The position numbers and the translations under genes were made by a program. 64,000 nucleotides of DNA from positions 930,001-994,000 of the forward strand of contig NZ_OX336253.1 of NCBI RefSeq assembly GCF_946902045.1. Direction: 5' to 3'. The notes below the pieces were generated by a model that worked only from the letters and a program-made list of their open reading frames with translations, did no database searches and was not told the origin of the DNA. This stretch comes from Neisseria sp. Marseille-Q5346. GTDB taxonomy: Bacteria; Pseudomonadota; Gammaproteobacteria; Burkholderiales; Neisseriaceae. Positions 42,429-51,013 of the stretch are shown piece after piece (position 1 is the stretch's first letter; every line of letters starts with the position of its first letter).

Positions 42429-42491
42429 TTCAGACGGCCCGAACCTTTATCCTTTATAATACTGCCAACTGAAAACACAAGGCCGTCTGAA
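42429..42491 (+). promoter_or_regulatory. orn promoter region between two facing DUS copies
   Basis: TTTCAGACGGCC (42429) and GGCCGTCTGAA (42481-42491) flank the -10 TATAAT at 42455-42460. No good -35 is seen. The second DUS fills the space between the ribosome site (AAGG) and the ATG. Confidence 0.55.
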
Positions 42492-43049
42492 ATGACCCAA
42501 AACGCAAACAATCTCTGCTGGCTCGATATGGAAATGACCGGCCTCAACCCGGAACACGACCGCATTATCGAAGTCGCCATGATCATTACCGATTCCGATT
42601 TAAACGTACTGGCGCAATCGGACGTATACGTCATCCATCAAAGCGACGAGTTGCTCGACGGCATGGACGAGTGGAACACCGCCACCCACGGCCGCACCGG
42701 CCTGACCCAACGCGTGCGCGAATCCAAACTGACCGAAGCCGAAGTCGAGCAAAACCTGTTGGACTTCATGTCCGCATGGATACCCGAGAAATCCACGCCC
42801 ATGTGCGGCAACTCTATCCATCAAGACCGCCGCTTCATGGTCAAATACATGCCGCGTTTGGAAGCCTATTTCCACTACCGCAACTTAGACGTATCCACGC
42901 TGAAAGAATTGGCTAAACGCTGGAATCCTGCCGTTGCCAAAAGCGTGGTCAAACGCGGTTCGCACAAGGCATTGGACGACATCCTCGAAAGCATCGAAGA
43001 AATGCGTCATTATCGCGAGCATTTCCTCAAACTCCCTTCCGAACAATAA
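42492..43049 (+). CDS. orn: oligoribonuclease
   Basis: Orn is the DEDDh 3'-5' exoribonuclease that degrades two- to five-base RNAs and pGpG. The 185 residues show the first Asp/Glu pair in [20 protein letters not shown], the second in [19 protein letters not shown], and the third ([17 protein letters not shown]). The start at 42492 gives [18 protein letters not shown] and matches the family length; the longer frame is chance. The spacer between AAGG and the ATG is a DUS. Confidence 0.96.
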   Translation: MTQNANNLCWLDMEMTGLNPEHDRIIEVAMIITDSDLNVLAQSDVYVIHQSDELLDGMDEWNTATHGRTGLTQRVRESKLTEAEVEQNLLDFMSAWIPEKSTPMCGNSIHQDRRFMVKYMPRLEAYFHYRNLDVSTLKELAKRWNPAVAKSVVKRGSHKALDDILESIEEMRHYREHFLKLPSEQ

Positions 43050-43052
43050 TCT

Positions 43053-43095
43053 TAAGGCCGTCTGAAACAGGTTTTACAGCGTTCAGACGGCCTCA
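43053..43095 (+). terminator. DUS hairpin between orn and queD
   Basis: AAGGCCGTCTGAA and TTCAGACGGCCT flank an 18-base centre. Confidence 0.6.
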
Positions 43096-43112
43096 TCGGC
43101 TTCCTTCATCTC

Positions 43113-43535
43113 ATGAAAATCACCAAAATCTTTACCTTTGATTCCTCGCACATGCTCGACGGGCATGACGGCAAATGCCAAAACCTGCACGGCCACACCT
43201 ACAAACTCGAAATCACCGTCTCCGCGCCCGTTATCCAAGGCGGCGCAAAAGACGGCATGGTGATGGACTTTACCGACTTGAAAGCCATCGTCAAACAACA
43301 CATTACCGACCCGTTCGACCATGCCTTCATCTATCACGGCAACAACGAACGCGAAAACCAAATCGCCGCACTTTTGGAAGGCTGGAACATGAAAACCCTG
43401 CGCCTGCCCTGCCGCACCACCGCCGAAAACATGAGCGTAGAAATGTATGGCCGTCTGAAAAACGCCGGTGTCAAAGTGTGCAGCGTGAAACTATGGGAAA
43501 CGCCGACTTCGTGTGCGGAATATGAAGGGGAATAA
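43113..43535 (+). CDS. queD: 6-carboxy-5,6,7,8-tetrahydropterin synthase
   Basis: QueD turns dihydroneopterin triphosphate into 6-carboxytetrahydropterin for queuosine in tRNA. The 140 residues carry the PTPS/QueD zinc histidines (FDSSHMLDGHDGKCQNLHGHTY) and catalytic Asp/His region (PFDHAFIYH), ending CSVKLWETPTSCAEYEGE. It is close to queE at 44087, making a partial queuosine cluster; queC is not in the window. An in-frame DUS is at 43449. Confidence 0.94.
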   Translation: MKITKIFTFDSSHMLDGHDGKCQNLHGHTYKLEITVSAPVIQGGAKDGMVMDFTDLKAIVKQHITDPFDHAFIYHGNNERENQIAALLEGWNMKTLRLPCRTTAENMSVEMYGRLKNAGVKVCSVKLWETPTSCAEYEGE

Positions 43536-43608
43536 ACCGGCATTTTGTATTTTTCAGACGGCCTGTTCCCAAAACACACCCATCCGCTAAACATCAAAAG
43601 GAATCTTC

Positions 43609-43980
43609 ATGAAAATCATCTCCACCCTCCTCGTCCTCTTCGTCGCTGTCGAACACTTCTACATCGCCTGGCTCGAAATGACGCAAATCCCAAGCGAAAA
43701 AGCGGCAGAACTGTTCAACATGCCTTACGAATTTATGGAACAAAAACGCATACAAACCCTGTTTTCCAACCAAGGCCTGTACAACGGCTTCCTCGCCATC
43801 GGCTTGGTATGGGCGCGCTTTGCCGCACCCGACAACGCCGTTTACGGCGCAACCATCCTGTTCCTCGGCTTTGTCCTCATCGCCGCCGCATGGGGCGCGT
43901 TTTCGTCCGGCAACAAAGGCATTTTGTTCAAACAAGGCTTGCCGGCATTTTTGGCCGCAGCAGCCGTCATTGCCGCTTAA
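43609..43980 (+). CDS. DUF1304-family membrane protein
   Basis: The 123 residues make four hydrophobic helices and match the DUF1304 pattern (VAVEHFYIAWLEMT near the start, then FSNQGLYNGFLAIGLVW and a C-terminal KQGLPAFLAAAAVI). The function of this family is unknown. AAGGAATCTTC precedes the ATG at 43609. It lies between queD and queE, about 70 and 105 bases away, so co-transcription is possible, but no queuosine role is implied. Confidence 0.85.
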   Translation: MKIISTLLVLFVAVEHFYIAWLEMTQIPSEKAAELFNMPYEFMEQKRIQTLFSNQGLYNGFLAIGLVWARFAAPDNAVYGATILFLGFVLIAAAWGAFSSGNKGILFKQGLPAFLAAAAVIAA

Positions 43981-44086
43981 GCACACACCAGCCATTCTTT
44001 CCCATTGAACTGACAGAAAGAATGGCTGCCTCACATCACTTCTTCAAACGCTTCACGACAACAATTCAATCCCACACCTAATATTC

Positions 44087-44722
44087 ATGACCATTCACAT
44101 CACGCCGAACAATCCCCAATACCGCATTGTCGAAATCTTTGAAAGCCTGCAAGGCGAAGGCTGGAACACAGGCATGCCCGCCGTTTTCATCCGTTTGGGC
44201 AAATGCAATCTCGCGTGCAGCTGGTGCGATACTGACTACCTCAAATTCGGCATGATGAGCCTGTCCGATATTTTAGGCCGTCTGAAAACCTACACGGCGC
44301 GCAATATCATTATTACCGGCGGCGAACCCACCATCCAACCGCATTTGGATACCCTGCTCAACACACTCAAAGCCGAAGGCTATTTCCTGTGTATCGAAAC
44401 CAACGGCCTCAACCCCGCGCCGCCGCAAATCGACTACGTTGCCACCAGCCCTAAAGCCTGTTACGCCGCCAAATACGAAATAAGCTGCATCGAGAAAGCA
44501 GACGAAGTGCGCATTGTCGCCGACGGCGAAGTCATTGCGTTTTGTCAGGAAATGGAACGCAAAATCCGCGCCCAACATTACTACCTCTCGCCTTGCGAAC
44601 AAGACGGTGTGATGAATATCTACGACACCATCCGCCAAATCGGCGTATTAAACAGCCGACCAGACGCTCCTGTCCATTGGCAACTGAGCGTACAAACGCA
44701 TAAATGGGCAGGAATAGAATAA
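44087..44722 (+). CDS. queE: 7-carboxy-7-deazaguanine synthase
   Basis: QueE is a radical-SAM enzyme that contracts 6-carboxytetrahydropterin to 7-carboxy-7-deazaguanine in queuosine synthesis. The 211 residues carry IFESLQGEGWNTGMPAVFIR and the cluster motif CNLACSWCDTDY. A Mg/SAM region TGGEPTIQP follows. Length is normal. An in-frame DUS is at 44275. The spacing from queD suggests a loose pathway cluster. Confidence 0.95.
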   Translation: MTIHITPNNPQYRIVEIFESLQGEGWNTGMPAVFIRLGKCNLACSWCDTDYLKFGMMSLSDILGRLKTYTARNIIITGGEPTIQPHLDTLLNTLKAEGYFLCIETNGLNPAPPQIDYVATSPKACYAAKYEISCIEKADEVRIVADGEVIAFCQEMERKIRAQHYYLSPCEQDGVMNIYDTIRQIGVLNSRPDAPVHWQLSVQTHKWAGIE

Positions 44723-44816
44723 TTCGTTTGAAATCAATTAAAAACAAAACCTTTACAAAATATTGAATGTAAATACCATTCGATATTCGACCAAATGCAC
44801 TACTGGCAATGCTCTC

Positions 44817-44855
44817 AGGCCGTCTGAAAACCCAATTTCAGACGGCCTTTTTTGT
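44817..44855 (+). terminator. DUS-pair intrinsic terminator after queE
   Basis: AGGCCGTCTGAAA-ACCCAA-TTTCAGACGGCCTTTTTTT. Confidence 0.85.
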
Positions 44856-44865
44856 TACAAACCTC

Positions 44866-44929
44866 TTGACCGATTACATAAGATTACGTAAAGTGTGCAA
44901 CAGTTTTCATAAATTGGTAAAACCAATTT
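44866..44929 (+). promoter_or_regulatory. lctP promoter with PdhR/LldR-type operator
   Basis: TTGACC (44866-44871) and TAAAGT (44889-44894) are 17 bases apart. Just downstream lies AAATTGGTAAAACCAATTT (44911-44929), a perfect inverted repeat around AAA that matches the AATTGGTnnnACCAATT box bound by FCD GntR regulators PdhR/LldR. Sited at about +10 to +28, it would block transcription when bound. The remaining leader runs to 45054. Confidence 0.7.
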
Positions 44930-45054
44930 ACCTGATAACTGATTGCATCTAAAAAAGTGGCAATCTTTATTCGAAAAACATCTATTACTCAACACATCGC
45001 ATCAAACCGCCATTGATTGACGGTTATGGTGCCCGTTGCCCCGAGGATATTCCT

Positions 45055-46641
45055 ATGGCTCTCTTTCTCAGCATTTTCCCCATCATCCTGCTGATTTGGC
45101 TGATGGTTAAGAAAAACAGTATGCCGTCTTACATTGCGCTGCCGATTACCGCCGCGCTGATTTATGCCATCAAACTGTTTTATTTCGGCGACGACGCCAT
45201 GTTGCTCAACGCAACAGCCGCGTCCGGCCTCGTCTCTACCCTGACCCCGATTACCGTGATTTTCGGTGCCATTATGTTTAACCGCATGATGGAAACCACC
45301 GGCTGTATCGACGTCATCCGCAAATGGCTGGCTACCATCAGCCCGAATCCGATTGCCCAGTTGATGATCATTGGCTGGTCTTTCGCCTTTATGATTGAAG
45401 GTGCATCCGGTTTCGGTACGCCTGCCGCCATTGCCGCGCCAATCCTGATGAGCTTGGGCTTCAACCCATTAAAAGTAGCCATCTTCGCTTTGGTGATGAA
45501 CTCCGTGCCTGTTTCCTTCGGTGCAGTAGGTACTCCGACTTGGTTCGGCTTCGCACCTTTGGGCTTGGATCAAAAGAGCATTATGGAAATCGGTATGCAA
45601 ACCGGCGTCATGCACTTCTTCGCAGGTTTCATCATCCCTGTTATCGGCTTGAGCTTCATCGTACCTTGGGCTGAAATCCGTAAAAACTTGGGCTTCATCG
45701 GTATCGCCGTATTCTCCTGTACCCTTCCTTACGTTGCATTGGCTATGGTCAATGAAGAATTCCCATCTCTGGTTGCCGGCGCAATCGGCCTGATGGTGTC
45801 CGTATTCGCAGCAAACCGCGGCTGGGGCTTGAGCAAAGATTACGCCAAAGACCCGAATGCAGAAAAAGTACCTTTCGCACAAGTTGCCAAAGCACTGGCT
45901 CCTTTGGGTATGCTGATCGGCATGCTGGTGGTCACCCGCATCAAACAGCTGGGCATCAAAGGCCTGCTGACCAGCAAAGAAGAATGGTTCAGTTTCCAAC
46001 TGCCGTTTGATTTGTCCAAAATCACCGTCAGCGACTCCCTGACCATCACCTTCGGCAACATCTTCGGCCAAGGCGTAAACGCTTCCTACCAAACTCTCTA
46101 CGTTCCGGCCTGGATTCCGTTTGTCTTCACTGTTTGGATCTGCATCCTGCTGTACAAAACCAAATTCAAAGATGCGTGGTCTTTCTACGCTGCAACCTTC
46201 AACCAAACCAAAAAACCTCTGCTTGCCCTGATGGGTGCGCTGATTATGGTTCAACTGATGATGGTTGGCGGCGATGACTCCATGGTGAAAATCATCGGTA
46301 AAGAATTTGCCGCGATGGCAGGCGAACACTGGGTGTACTTCTCCCCATACCTTGGCGCAATCGGTGCATTCTTCTCAGGCTCCAACACTGTATCCAACCT
46401 GACCTTTGGTCCGATTCAACAACAAATCGCGCTTGATACCGGCCTGTCCGTTACCCTCATCCTCGCCCTGCAATCCGTCGGCGGCGCAATGGGCAACATG
46501 GTCTGCATCAACAACATCATCGCCGTGTGCAGCGTATTGAACGTGAACAACGCCGAAGGCGCCATCATCAAGAAAACTGTCATCCCGATGACCATCTACG
46601 GCATCATCGCCGTGACTGTGGCTGCAATTTTCTTCTTGTAA
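45055..46641 (+). CDS. lctP: L-lactate permease
   Basis: LctP/LldP is the inner-membrane lactate-proton symporter that feeds lactate oxidation. The 528 residues form about a dozen helices and carry the family stretches EGASGFGTPAAIAAPIL, NSVPVSFGAVGTPTWFGF and the late SGSNTVSNLTFGPIQQQIA. GAGG lies eight bases before the ATG at 45055; the longer frame at 45013 has no ribosome site. The operator in its leader suggests repression by a GntR regulator (GdhR/PdhR type in Neisseria). Confidence 0.95.
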   Translation: MALFLSIFPIILLIWLMVKKNSMPSYIALPITAALIYAIKLFYFGDDAMLLNATAASGLVSTLTPITVIFGAIMFNRMMETTGCIDVIRKWLATISPNPIAQLMIIGWSFAFMIEGASGFGTPAAIAAPILMSLGFNPLKVAIFALVMNSVPVSFGAVGTPTWFGFAPLGLDQKSIMEIGMQTGVMHFFAGFIIPVIGLSFIVPWAEIRKNLGFIGIAVFSCTLPYVALAMVNEEFPSLVAGAIGLMVSVFAANRGWGLSKDYAKDPNAEKVPFAQVAKALAPLGMLIGMLVVTRIKQLGIKGLLTSKEEWFSFQLPFDLSKITVSDSLTITFGNIFGQGVNASYQTLYVPAWIPFVFTVWICILLYKTKFKDAWSFYAATFNQTKKPLLALMGALIMVQLMMVGGDDSMVKIIGKEFAAMAGEHWVYFSPYLGAIGAFFSGSNTVSNLTFGPIQQQIALDTGLSVTLILALQSVGGAMGNMVCINNIIAVCSVLNVNNAEGAIIKKTVIPMTIYGIIAVTVAAIFFL

Positions 46642-46654
46642 ACCGCTTCATATC

Positions 46655-46689
46655 AAAGGCCGTCTGAACATTCAGACGGCCTTTTTTTG
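46655..46689 (+). terminator. DUS-pair intrinsic terminator of lctP
   Basis: AAAGGCCGTCTGAA-CA-TTCAGACGGCCTTTTTTT. Confidence 0.88.
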
Positions 46690-46838
46690 TATTCTTTCGC
46701 TATATTTCTTAAAGAATCATTAATGTATATATTCCGAAACAACCCGCATAACCACTTTGCAACACCAAATTACAAACAACTTTCTATTAATAAACAATCG
46801 GGTAATCATAAGTAAACACTGTTTTGCAATTTACCTAA

Positions 46839-46866
46839 TTGCCACTACCGACAAAACGCCTAAAAT
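46839..46866 (+). promoter_or_regulatory. promoter of the acp-like gene
   Basis: TTGCCA (46839-46844) and TAAAAT (46861-46866), 16 bases apart; leader of about 70 bases. The rest of the gap from 46690 is AT-rich without gene. Confidence 0.6.
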
Positions 46867-46939
46867 ACGCTTCATCTGCAAACGGAAACCCTTTCTCACT
46901 TTGCAAGATAACACACAACCCTCATATGGAGCTTAGATC

Positions 46940-47302
46940 ATGAAATTACTTTCTGTTATCACTGCAGCCGCATTGGCTACTGTTTCCTTCTCTGCTGCCG
47001 CTGCACCTGCCGGCTTCGTTTCTTACCGTTGTGACGGTGGCAAATCACTGAACGTGATGTACGGCTTTGACCGTAGCGGCCGTGCAGTTACTGCCGACGT
47101 AAACTCCGGTGGCAAAAAAGCCTCTTTGGTTGTCGACAAAAAACGTTCTGACAGCACTGGCACTACTTTCACCAACCGTCGCGGCTATGTAATGTCTGCC
47201 GGTTTCATCGACAAAAACACCCACACTACTTCTGAAGTAGTTGGCGTGAACGCCCCTAACGGCTCATTCCTGGTGAAAAACTGCGAACCACGTCCACGTT
47301 AA
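46940..47302 (+). CDS. acp: adhesin complex protein (ACP)-like secreted protein
   Basis: The 120-residue product has a Sec signal (MKLLSVITAAALATVSFSAAAA) and a small domain with the ACP/MliC layout: SYRCDGGKSLNVMYGFDRSG, then NRRGYVMSAGFID and a closing VKNCEPRPR. Neisserial ACP is a surface or periplasmic adhesin that also inhibits C-type lysozyme; the same activity here is inferred from similarity. GGAG precedes the ATG at eight bases. The two cysteines would form the family disulfide. The lipoprotein at 4488-5045 has a related motif. Confidence 0.85.
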   Translation: MKLLSVITAAALATVSFSAAAAPAGFVSYRCDGGKSLNVMYGFDRSGRAVTADVNSGGKKASLVVDKKRSDSTGTTFTNRRGYVMSAGFIDKNTHTTSEVVGVNAPNGSFLVKNCEPRPR

Positions 47303-47343
47303 TCCCAGTTTTCCTATTTAACCGAATCATCTCGGTTTGATAG

Positions 47344-47426
47344 AAAGGCCGTCTGAAAAACAATTTTCAGACGGCCTTTTGATTCAAGCCTATAAAAAAG
47401 AGTGTGTACCGTACACGCTCTTTTTA
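47344..47426. terminator. double terminator between acp and dnaN
   Basis: A DUS hairpin (47344-47381) is followed by a non-DUS one: AAAAAGAGTGTGTAC and GTACACGCTCTTTTT (47395-47426). The genes converge, so each hairpin probably serves one side. Confidence 0.8.
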
Positions 47427-47442
47427 TTTGTTCACACACCAA

Positions 47443-48546
47443 TTAGATACGCATCGGCATCACGATGTATTTGAAGTTAGGATTGTTCGGCACGGTAAAC
47501 AGCGTTGAACGGTTGGCATCGCCGAAAGCAAGCTGCATATCGTCGGAGTGGATATTACGCAACACATCCATCAGGTAGCCGATGTTGAAACCGACTTCGA
47601 GCTCTCCGCCTTGGTAAGCGATTTCCAGCTCTTCGCGCGCTTCTTCCTGCTCGTTGTTGCTACATACGACACTCAGCAAACCTGGCTGCAAGAACAGTCG
47701 TGCGCCGCGGAATTTTTCATTGGCAAGAATGGCGGCACGTTCGAGCGCACCCAAAAGCTGAGTACGGGATACGAGGAAAATCTTGTCGTTATCCAAAGGA
47801 ATCACGCGGTTAAAGTCAGGGAATTTGCCGTCGATGACTTTGCTGACAATAGTCGTGCCATTGCATTGGAAGCGTACTTGATTGTCCAAAAGCTCAACGG
47901 TGATGGACTCGGACGGATTGTTCAACAGCTTGAAGAGTTCCAATACCGTTTTGCGCGGCAGGATTACTTCCGTTTTCGGCAGTTCTGCTTCAATTTGGCT
48001 GGCCGCATAAGCAAGGCGGTGGCCGTCGGTTGCAACAAGGCGCAGTTGGTTACCCTCAACCTGCATCAGTAAGCCGTTGAGGTAATAGCGGATATCTTGA
48101 ACCGCCATGCTGTATTGCACTTGCGAAAGCATGGTTTTGAAGGTTTCTTGAGTCAGCGAGAAAGTCGCGCTGACGTCGCTGCCGACATTCATCAACGGAA
48201 AGTCTTCGGCCGGCAGGGTTTGCAGGGCAAAACGGGATTTGCCCGCGCGCAGAGTCAAACGGTTGTCTGCCCAATCCAGTGACACCAGCGCACTGTCAGG
48301 CAGGGCGCGCAAAATGTCTTGGAATTTTTTAGCGTTGGTCGTAATACGGAAATCACCTGCCTGACTTTCAGGGCCGGCGGTATTAATTTGGATTTCCAAG
48401 TCGGTTGCCAAAAGTTTGGTCTGTCCGTCTTTGCTTTCTAGCAACACATTGGACAAAATCGGCAGAGTATGGCGACGTTCGACAATACCGGTAACGGCTT
48501 GCAACGGCTTAAGCAGACTGTCGCGATCGGCTTGTAAAATCAGCAT
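47443..48546 (-). CDS. dnaN: DNA polymerase III beta subunit (sliding clamp)
   Basis: DnaN forms the ring that tethers polymerase III to DNA. The 367 residues have the three-domain clamp layout (MLILQADRDSLLKPLQAVTG at the N-terminus, C-terminal TVPNNPNFKYIVMPMRI). Length is normal. It follows dnaA on the same strand with 106 bases between, containing a DUS hairpin, the usual bacterial dnaA-dnaN order. The start at 48546 follows GGAATGGAAC. Confidence 0.97.
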   Translation of the reverse strand: MLILQADRDSLLKPLQAVTGIVERRHTLPILSNVLLESKDGQTKLLATDLEIQINTAGPESQAGDFRITTNAKKFQDILRALPDSALVSLDWADNRLTLRAGKSRFALQTLPAEDFPLMNVGSDVSATFSLTQETFKTMLSQVQYSMAVQDIRYYLNGLLMQVEGNQLRLVATDGHRLAYAASQIEAELPKTEVILPRKTVLELFKLLNNPSESITVELLDNQVRFQCNGTTIVSKVIDGKFPDFNRVIPLDNDKIFLVSRTQLLGALERAAILANEKFRGARLFLQPGLLSVVCSNNEQEEAREELEIAYQGGELEVGFNIGYLMDVLRNIHSDDMQLAFGDANRSTLFTVPNNPNFKYIVMPMRI

Positions 48547-48603
48547 GTTCCATTCCTTTGAATTTGAAATCGGTTGATTTGGGTATTTTAAAATATTTTT
48601 TGT

Positions 48604-48641
48604 TTTCAGACGGCCTCACATTGACATCAGGCCGTCTGAAT
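48604..48641 (-). terminator. DUS hairpin between dnaA and dnaN
   Basis: TTTTCAGACGGCCTCA and AGGCCGTCTGAA pair around a short loop. Confidence 0.6.
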
Positions 48642-48652
48642 ATTGCATTGGG

Positions 48653-50215
48653 TCAGTTCTGAATCAAAATCAGCAGTTTCTCGTAGTCTTGCGCCAATTC
48701 GGGATCTTCTTCGCGCAGTTTCGCCACCGCTTTGACACCGTGCATCACGGTTGTATGGTCGCGACCGCCAAAGGCATCGCCAATAGAAGGTAGGCTGAGC
48801 GTGGTCAGCTCTTTGGTCAGGCTCATGGCAACTTGGCGAGGACGGGCGATGTTGCGCGTACGTTTTTTGCCTAATATATCGCTGATTTTAATACGGTAGT
48901 ATTTGGCTGTCGCATCGATGATGATGTCAGCGGTAATGACTTTGTGTTTTTCGGCAATAATATCCTGTAAAGCCGTACGCGCCAAATCCATATCGATGAC
49001 TGGACGGTTCATAAAACGGCTGCTGGCGCTGACACGGTTAAACGCGCCTTCCAGCTCACGCACATTGGAGCGGATCAGATTGGCAATAAATAGAGCAGCT
49101 TCGTCTTCGATACTGATACCGGCTGCTTCTGCCTTTTTCTGCAAAATCGCCACGCGCATTTCCAATTCGGGCGGCTCGAGTTCCAAAGTCAAACCCCATG
49201 AGAAACGGGATTTGAGACGGTCGTCCATGCCCTCGATTTTGGCAGGCAATACGTCGCACGTCAGGATCAGTTGTTTTTTCTCATTGTGGAAATGGTTGTA
49301 CAGATAGAAGAACTCTTCCATCGTACGGTCTTTGCCTTTAATGAACTGAATATCGTCGATAATCAGCAGGTCATATTGCTTGTATTGTTGCTTGAACACA
49401 TCGTAAGTGTTGTTGCGCACAGCCTTCATAAAGCTGCGGATATAGTCGTCCGAGTGCATATAGCGCACTTTGGCATCAGGACAGTTTTTCAGCAATTCGT
49501 TGCCGATGGCTTGCACCAAGTGGGTTTTACCCAAACCGGTACTGCCGTATAAGAAAAACGGGTTGTAGCCCTGCCCTGGATTTTCAGCAATGGCTTGGGC
49601 GGCTGCGGCGGCAAGGCGGTTGCCCTTACCTTCCACCAAAGTTTCAAATGTATAGTCGCGCGACAGATTGGTCTGTTCGTAGCGTGCCTCTTCTGCATCG
49701 TGTTGCGCGTCGGTTTTGGCTTTGGCAACTGCTTTAGACTCAGCCGGAGCGGCAGTTTGTACTTGAGGCTCATGCGGCAGGTTTTTCATGCGTTGCGCCA
49801 AAATCTCGGCAGCCGTCATGGCAGCGGCAGGCTTGGAAACCGTTTCAGACGGCCTATCTTCTTCCATTGGCGCAGCAGTTTGCAAAGACATTTGAACAGA
49901 CTCTACAAACTCTTCAACTTCAATGACCTCTTGCACCGGCGCGACAGCCTGAGCCGCCATTTCATAATGCGTACCTACGCCCGGCTTAAATGCGAAAGCA
50001 GCCTGCTGAGGCACCAACTCGGCACGCACGGCATCAATTTTGGCAGCAAACTGGCTTTTGAGCATATTGCAGGCAAATTGGTTTTTACCATACACCACCC
50101 ATACGCCGTTTTCTTCGCCCACGGTCAAAGGCGCAATCCATTGCGCAAACTGCCCGGCAGGCAACATTTCGTGAAGGCGGCAAAGGCACAGCGGCCAAAA
50201 TTCAGCTAACGTCAT
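48653..50215 (-). CDS. dnaA: chromosomal replication initiator DnaA
   Basis: DnaA is the AAA+ protein that opens the origin. The 520 residues have four domains: N-terminal helicase-loading (MTLAEFWPLCLCRLHEMLPA), a Gln/Ala-rich linker (roughly residues 90-180), AAA+ with Walker A NPFFLYGSTGLGKTHLVQAI and Walker B LLIIDDIQF, and the C-terminal DNA-binding helix RPRQVAMSLTKELTTLSLPS with FGGRDHTTVMH. The start at 50215 fits; the longer frame is unlikely. An in-frame DUS is at 49846 in the linker. It is divergent from rpmH across a candidate origin. Confidence 0.98.
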   Translation of the reverse strand: MTLAEFWPLCLCRLHEMLPAGQFAQWIAPLTVGEENGVWVVYGKNQFACNMLKSQFAAKIDAVRAELVPQQAAFAFKPGVGTHYEMAAQAVAPVQEVIEVEEFVESVQMSLQTAAPMEEDRPSETVSKPAAAMTAAEILAQRMKNLPHEPQVQTAAPAESKAVAKAKTDAQHDAEEARYEQTNLSRDYTFETLVEGKGNRLAAAAAQAIAENPGQGYNPFFLYGSTGLGKTHLVQAIGNELLKNCPDAKVRYMHSDDYIRSFMKAVRNNTYDVFKQQYKQYDLLIIDDIQFIKGKDRTMEEFFYLYNHFHNEKKQLILTCDVLPAKIEGMDDRLKSRFSWGLTLELEPPELEMRVAILQKKAEAAGISIEDEAALFIANLIRSNVRELEGAFNRVSASSRFMNRPVIDMDLARTALQDIIAEKHKVITADIIIDATAKYYRIKISDILGKKRTRNIARPRQVAMSLTKELTTLSLPSIGDAFGGRDHTTVMHGVKAVAKLREEDPELAQDYEKLLILIQN

Positions 50216-50354
50216 GAGATTAAGCTCGGAAAATGGAAGATTTGGGAAATACAAGAAGGCAGAGCAGACAGGCAATCCGATAAAAATCAAATTTTTACGA
50301 TACTCCCGCTGCTTTCAGACGGCCTTGCGCACAGAGAAAAGCAAGGTTGGGCGA

Positions 50355-50407
50355 TTATACCCATTCCGCTCTTTTTTATCCACAATCGCCGCAAAATTTT
50401 ATCCACA
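50355..50407 (+). other. candidate origin: three DnaA-box-like sites
   Basis: In the dnaA-rpmH spacer lie two perfect DnaA boxes TTATCCACA at 50376-50384 and 50399-50407 and a one-mismatch copy TTATACCCA at 50355-50363, all in the same direction and spaced 21 and 23 bases. AT-rich DNA follows to 50534. A single DUS lies at 50312. The arrangement is that of a bacterial origin beside dnaA; replication start itself is inferred. Confidence 0.6.
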
Positions 50408-50468
50408 AATTCTATTAATGCATAAAACCCATTGTTACACTTTAGTCAACGAAAAGTTTTTATATTGA

Positions 50469-50497
50469 TTGACAAAAGCAGTAAATTAGAGTGTAAT
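50469..50497 (+). promoter_or_regulatory. strong promoter of rpmH-rnpA
   Basis: TTGACA (50469-50474), exactly 17 bases, TGTAAT (50492-50497), about 38 bases before the rpmH ATG. Confidence 0.8.
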
Positions 50498-50534
50498 TCA
50501 CGGTTTAATTATCTACCAATTTTTAGGAAACATC

Positions 50535-50669
50535 ATGAAACGCACTTATCAACCTTCCGTTACCAAACGCAAACGCACCCACGGCTTCTTGGTTCGCTCC
50601 AAAACCCGCGGTGGTCGCGCAGTATTGGCTGCCCGTCGCGCCAAAGGCCGCAAACGCCTGGCTGTATAA
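50535..50669 (+). CDS. rpmH: 50S ribosomal protein L34
   Basis: The 44-residue basic protein [20 protein letters not shown]... ends [12 protein letters not shown] and is unmistakable L34. TAGGAA precedes the ATG at 50535. It begins the classic rpmH-rnpA-yidD-yidC cluster divergent from dnaA. Confidence 0.98.
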   Translation: MKRTYQPSVTKRKRTHGFLVRSKTRGGRAVLAARRAKGRKRLAV

Positions 50670-50671
50670 TT

Positions 50672-51013
50672 TTGAATTACGGCTTCTCGAAGCAGTATCG
50701 CTTATTAAAAACGGATGATTTTTCATCCGTTTTTGCGTTGAAAAACCGACGCAGCCGCGATTTACTGCAAGTCTCCCAGTCCGCGGACAACGCGCTCGGC
50801 CATCCGCGCCTTGGTTTGGTCGTCAGCAAAAAGACCGCCAAACGCGCCCATGACCGCAATTATATGAAGCGCGTCATCCGCGACTGGTTCAGGCTGAATC
50901 AACACCAGCTGCCGCCGCATGATTTTGTTGTGCGCGTACGTCAGGCGTTTAATCGGGAAACTGCCCCGGAAGCCCGAAACCAACTTGCCCAGCTGATGAA
51001 AAAACGCCGATGA
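50672..51013 (+). CDS. rnpA: ribonuclease P protein component
   Basis: RnpA is the small basic protein that assists RNase P RNA in tRNA 5' processing. About 113 residues carry [20 protein letters not shown] at the N-terminus, [29 protein letters not shown] (the RNR motif region) and [10 protein letters not shown]. There is no ATG at a suitable place: I chose TTG at 50672, two bases after the rpmH stop; ATT or ATA just upstream are alternatives. It overlaps yidD by four bases (ATGA). Confidence 0.92.
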   Translation: MNYGFSKQYRLLKTDDFSSVFALKNRRSRDLLQVSQSADNALGHPRLGLVVSKKTAKRAHDRNYMKRVIRDWFRLNQHQLPPHDFVVRVRQAFNRETAPEARNQLAQLMKKRR

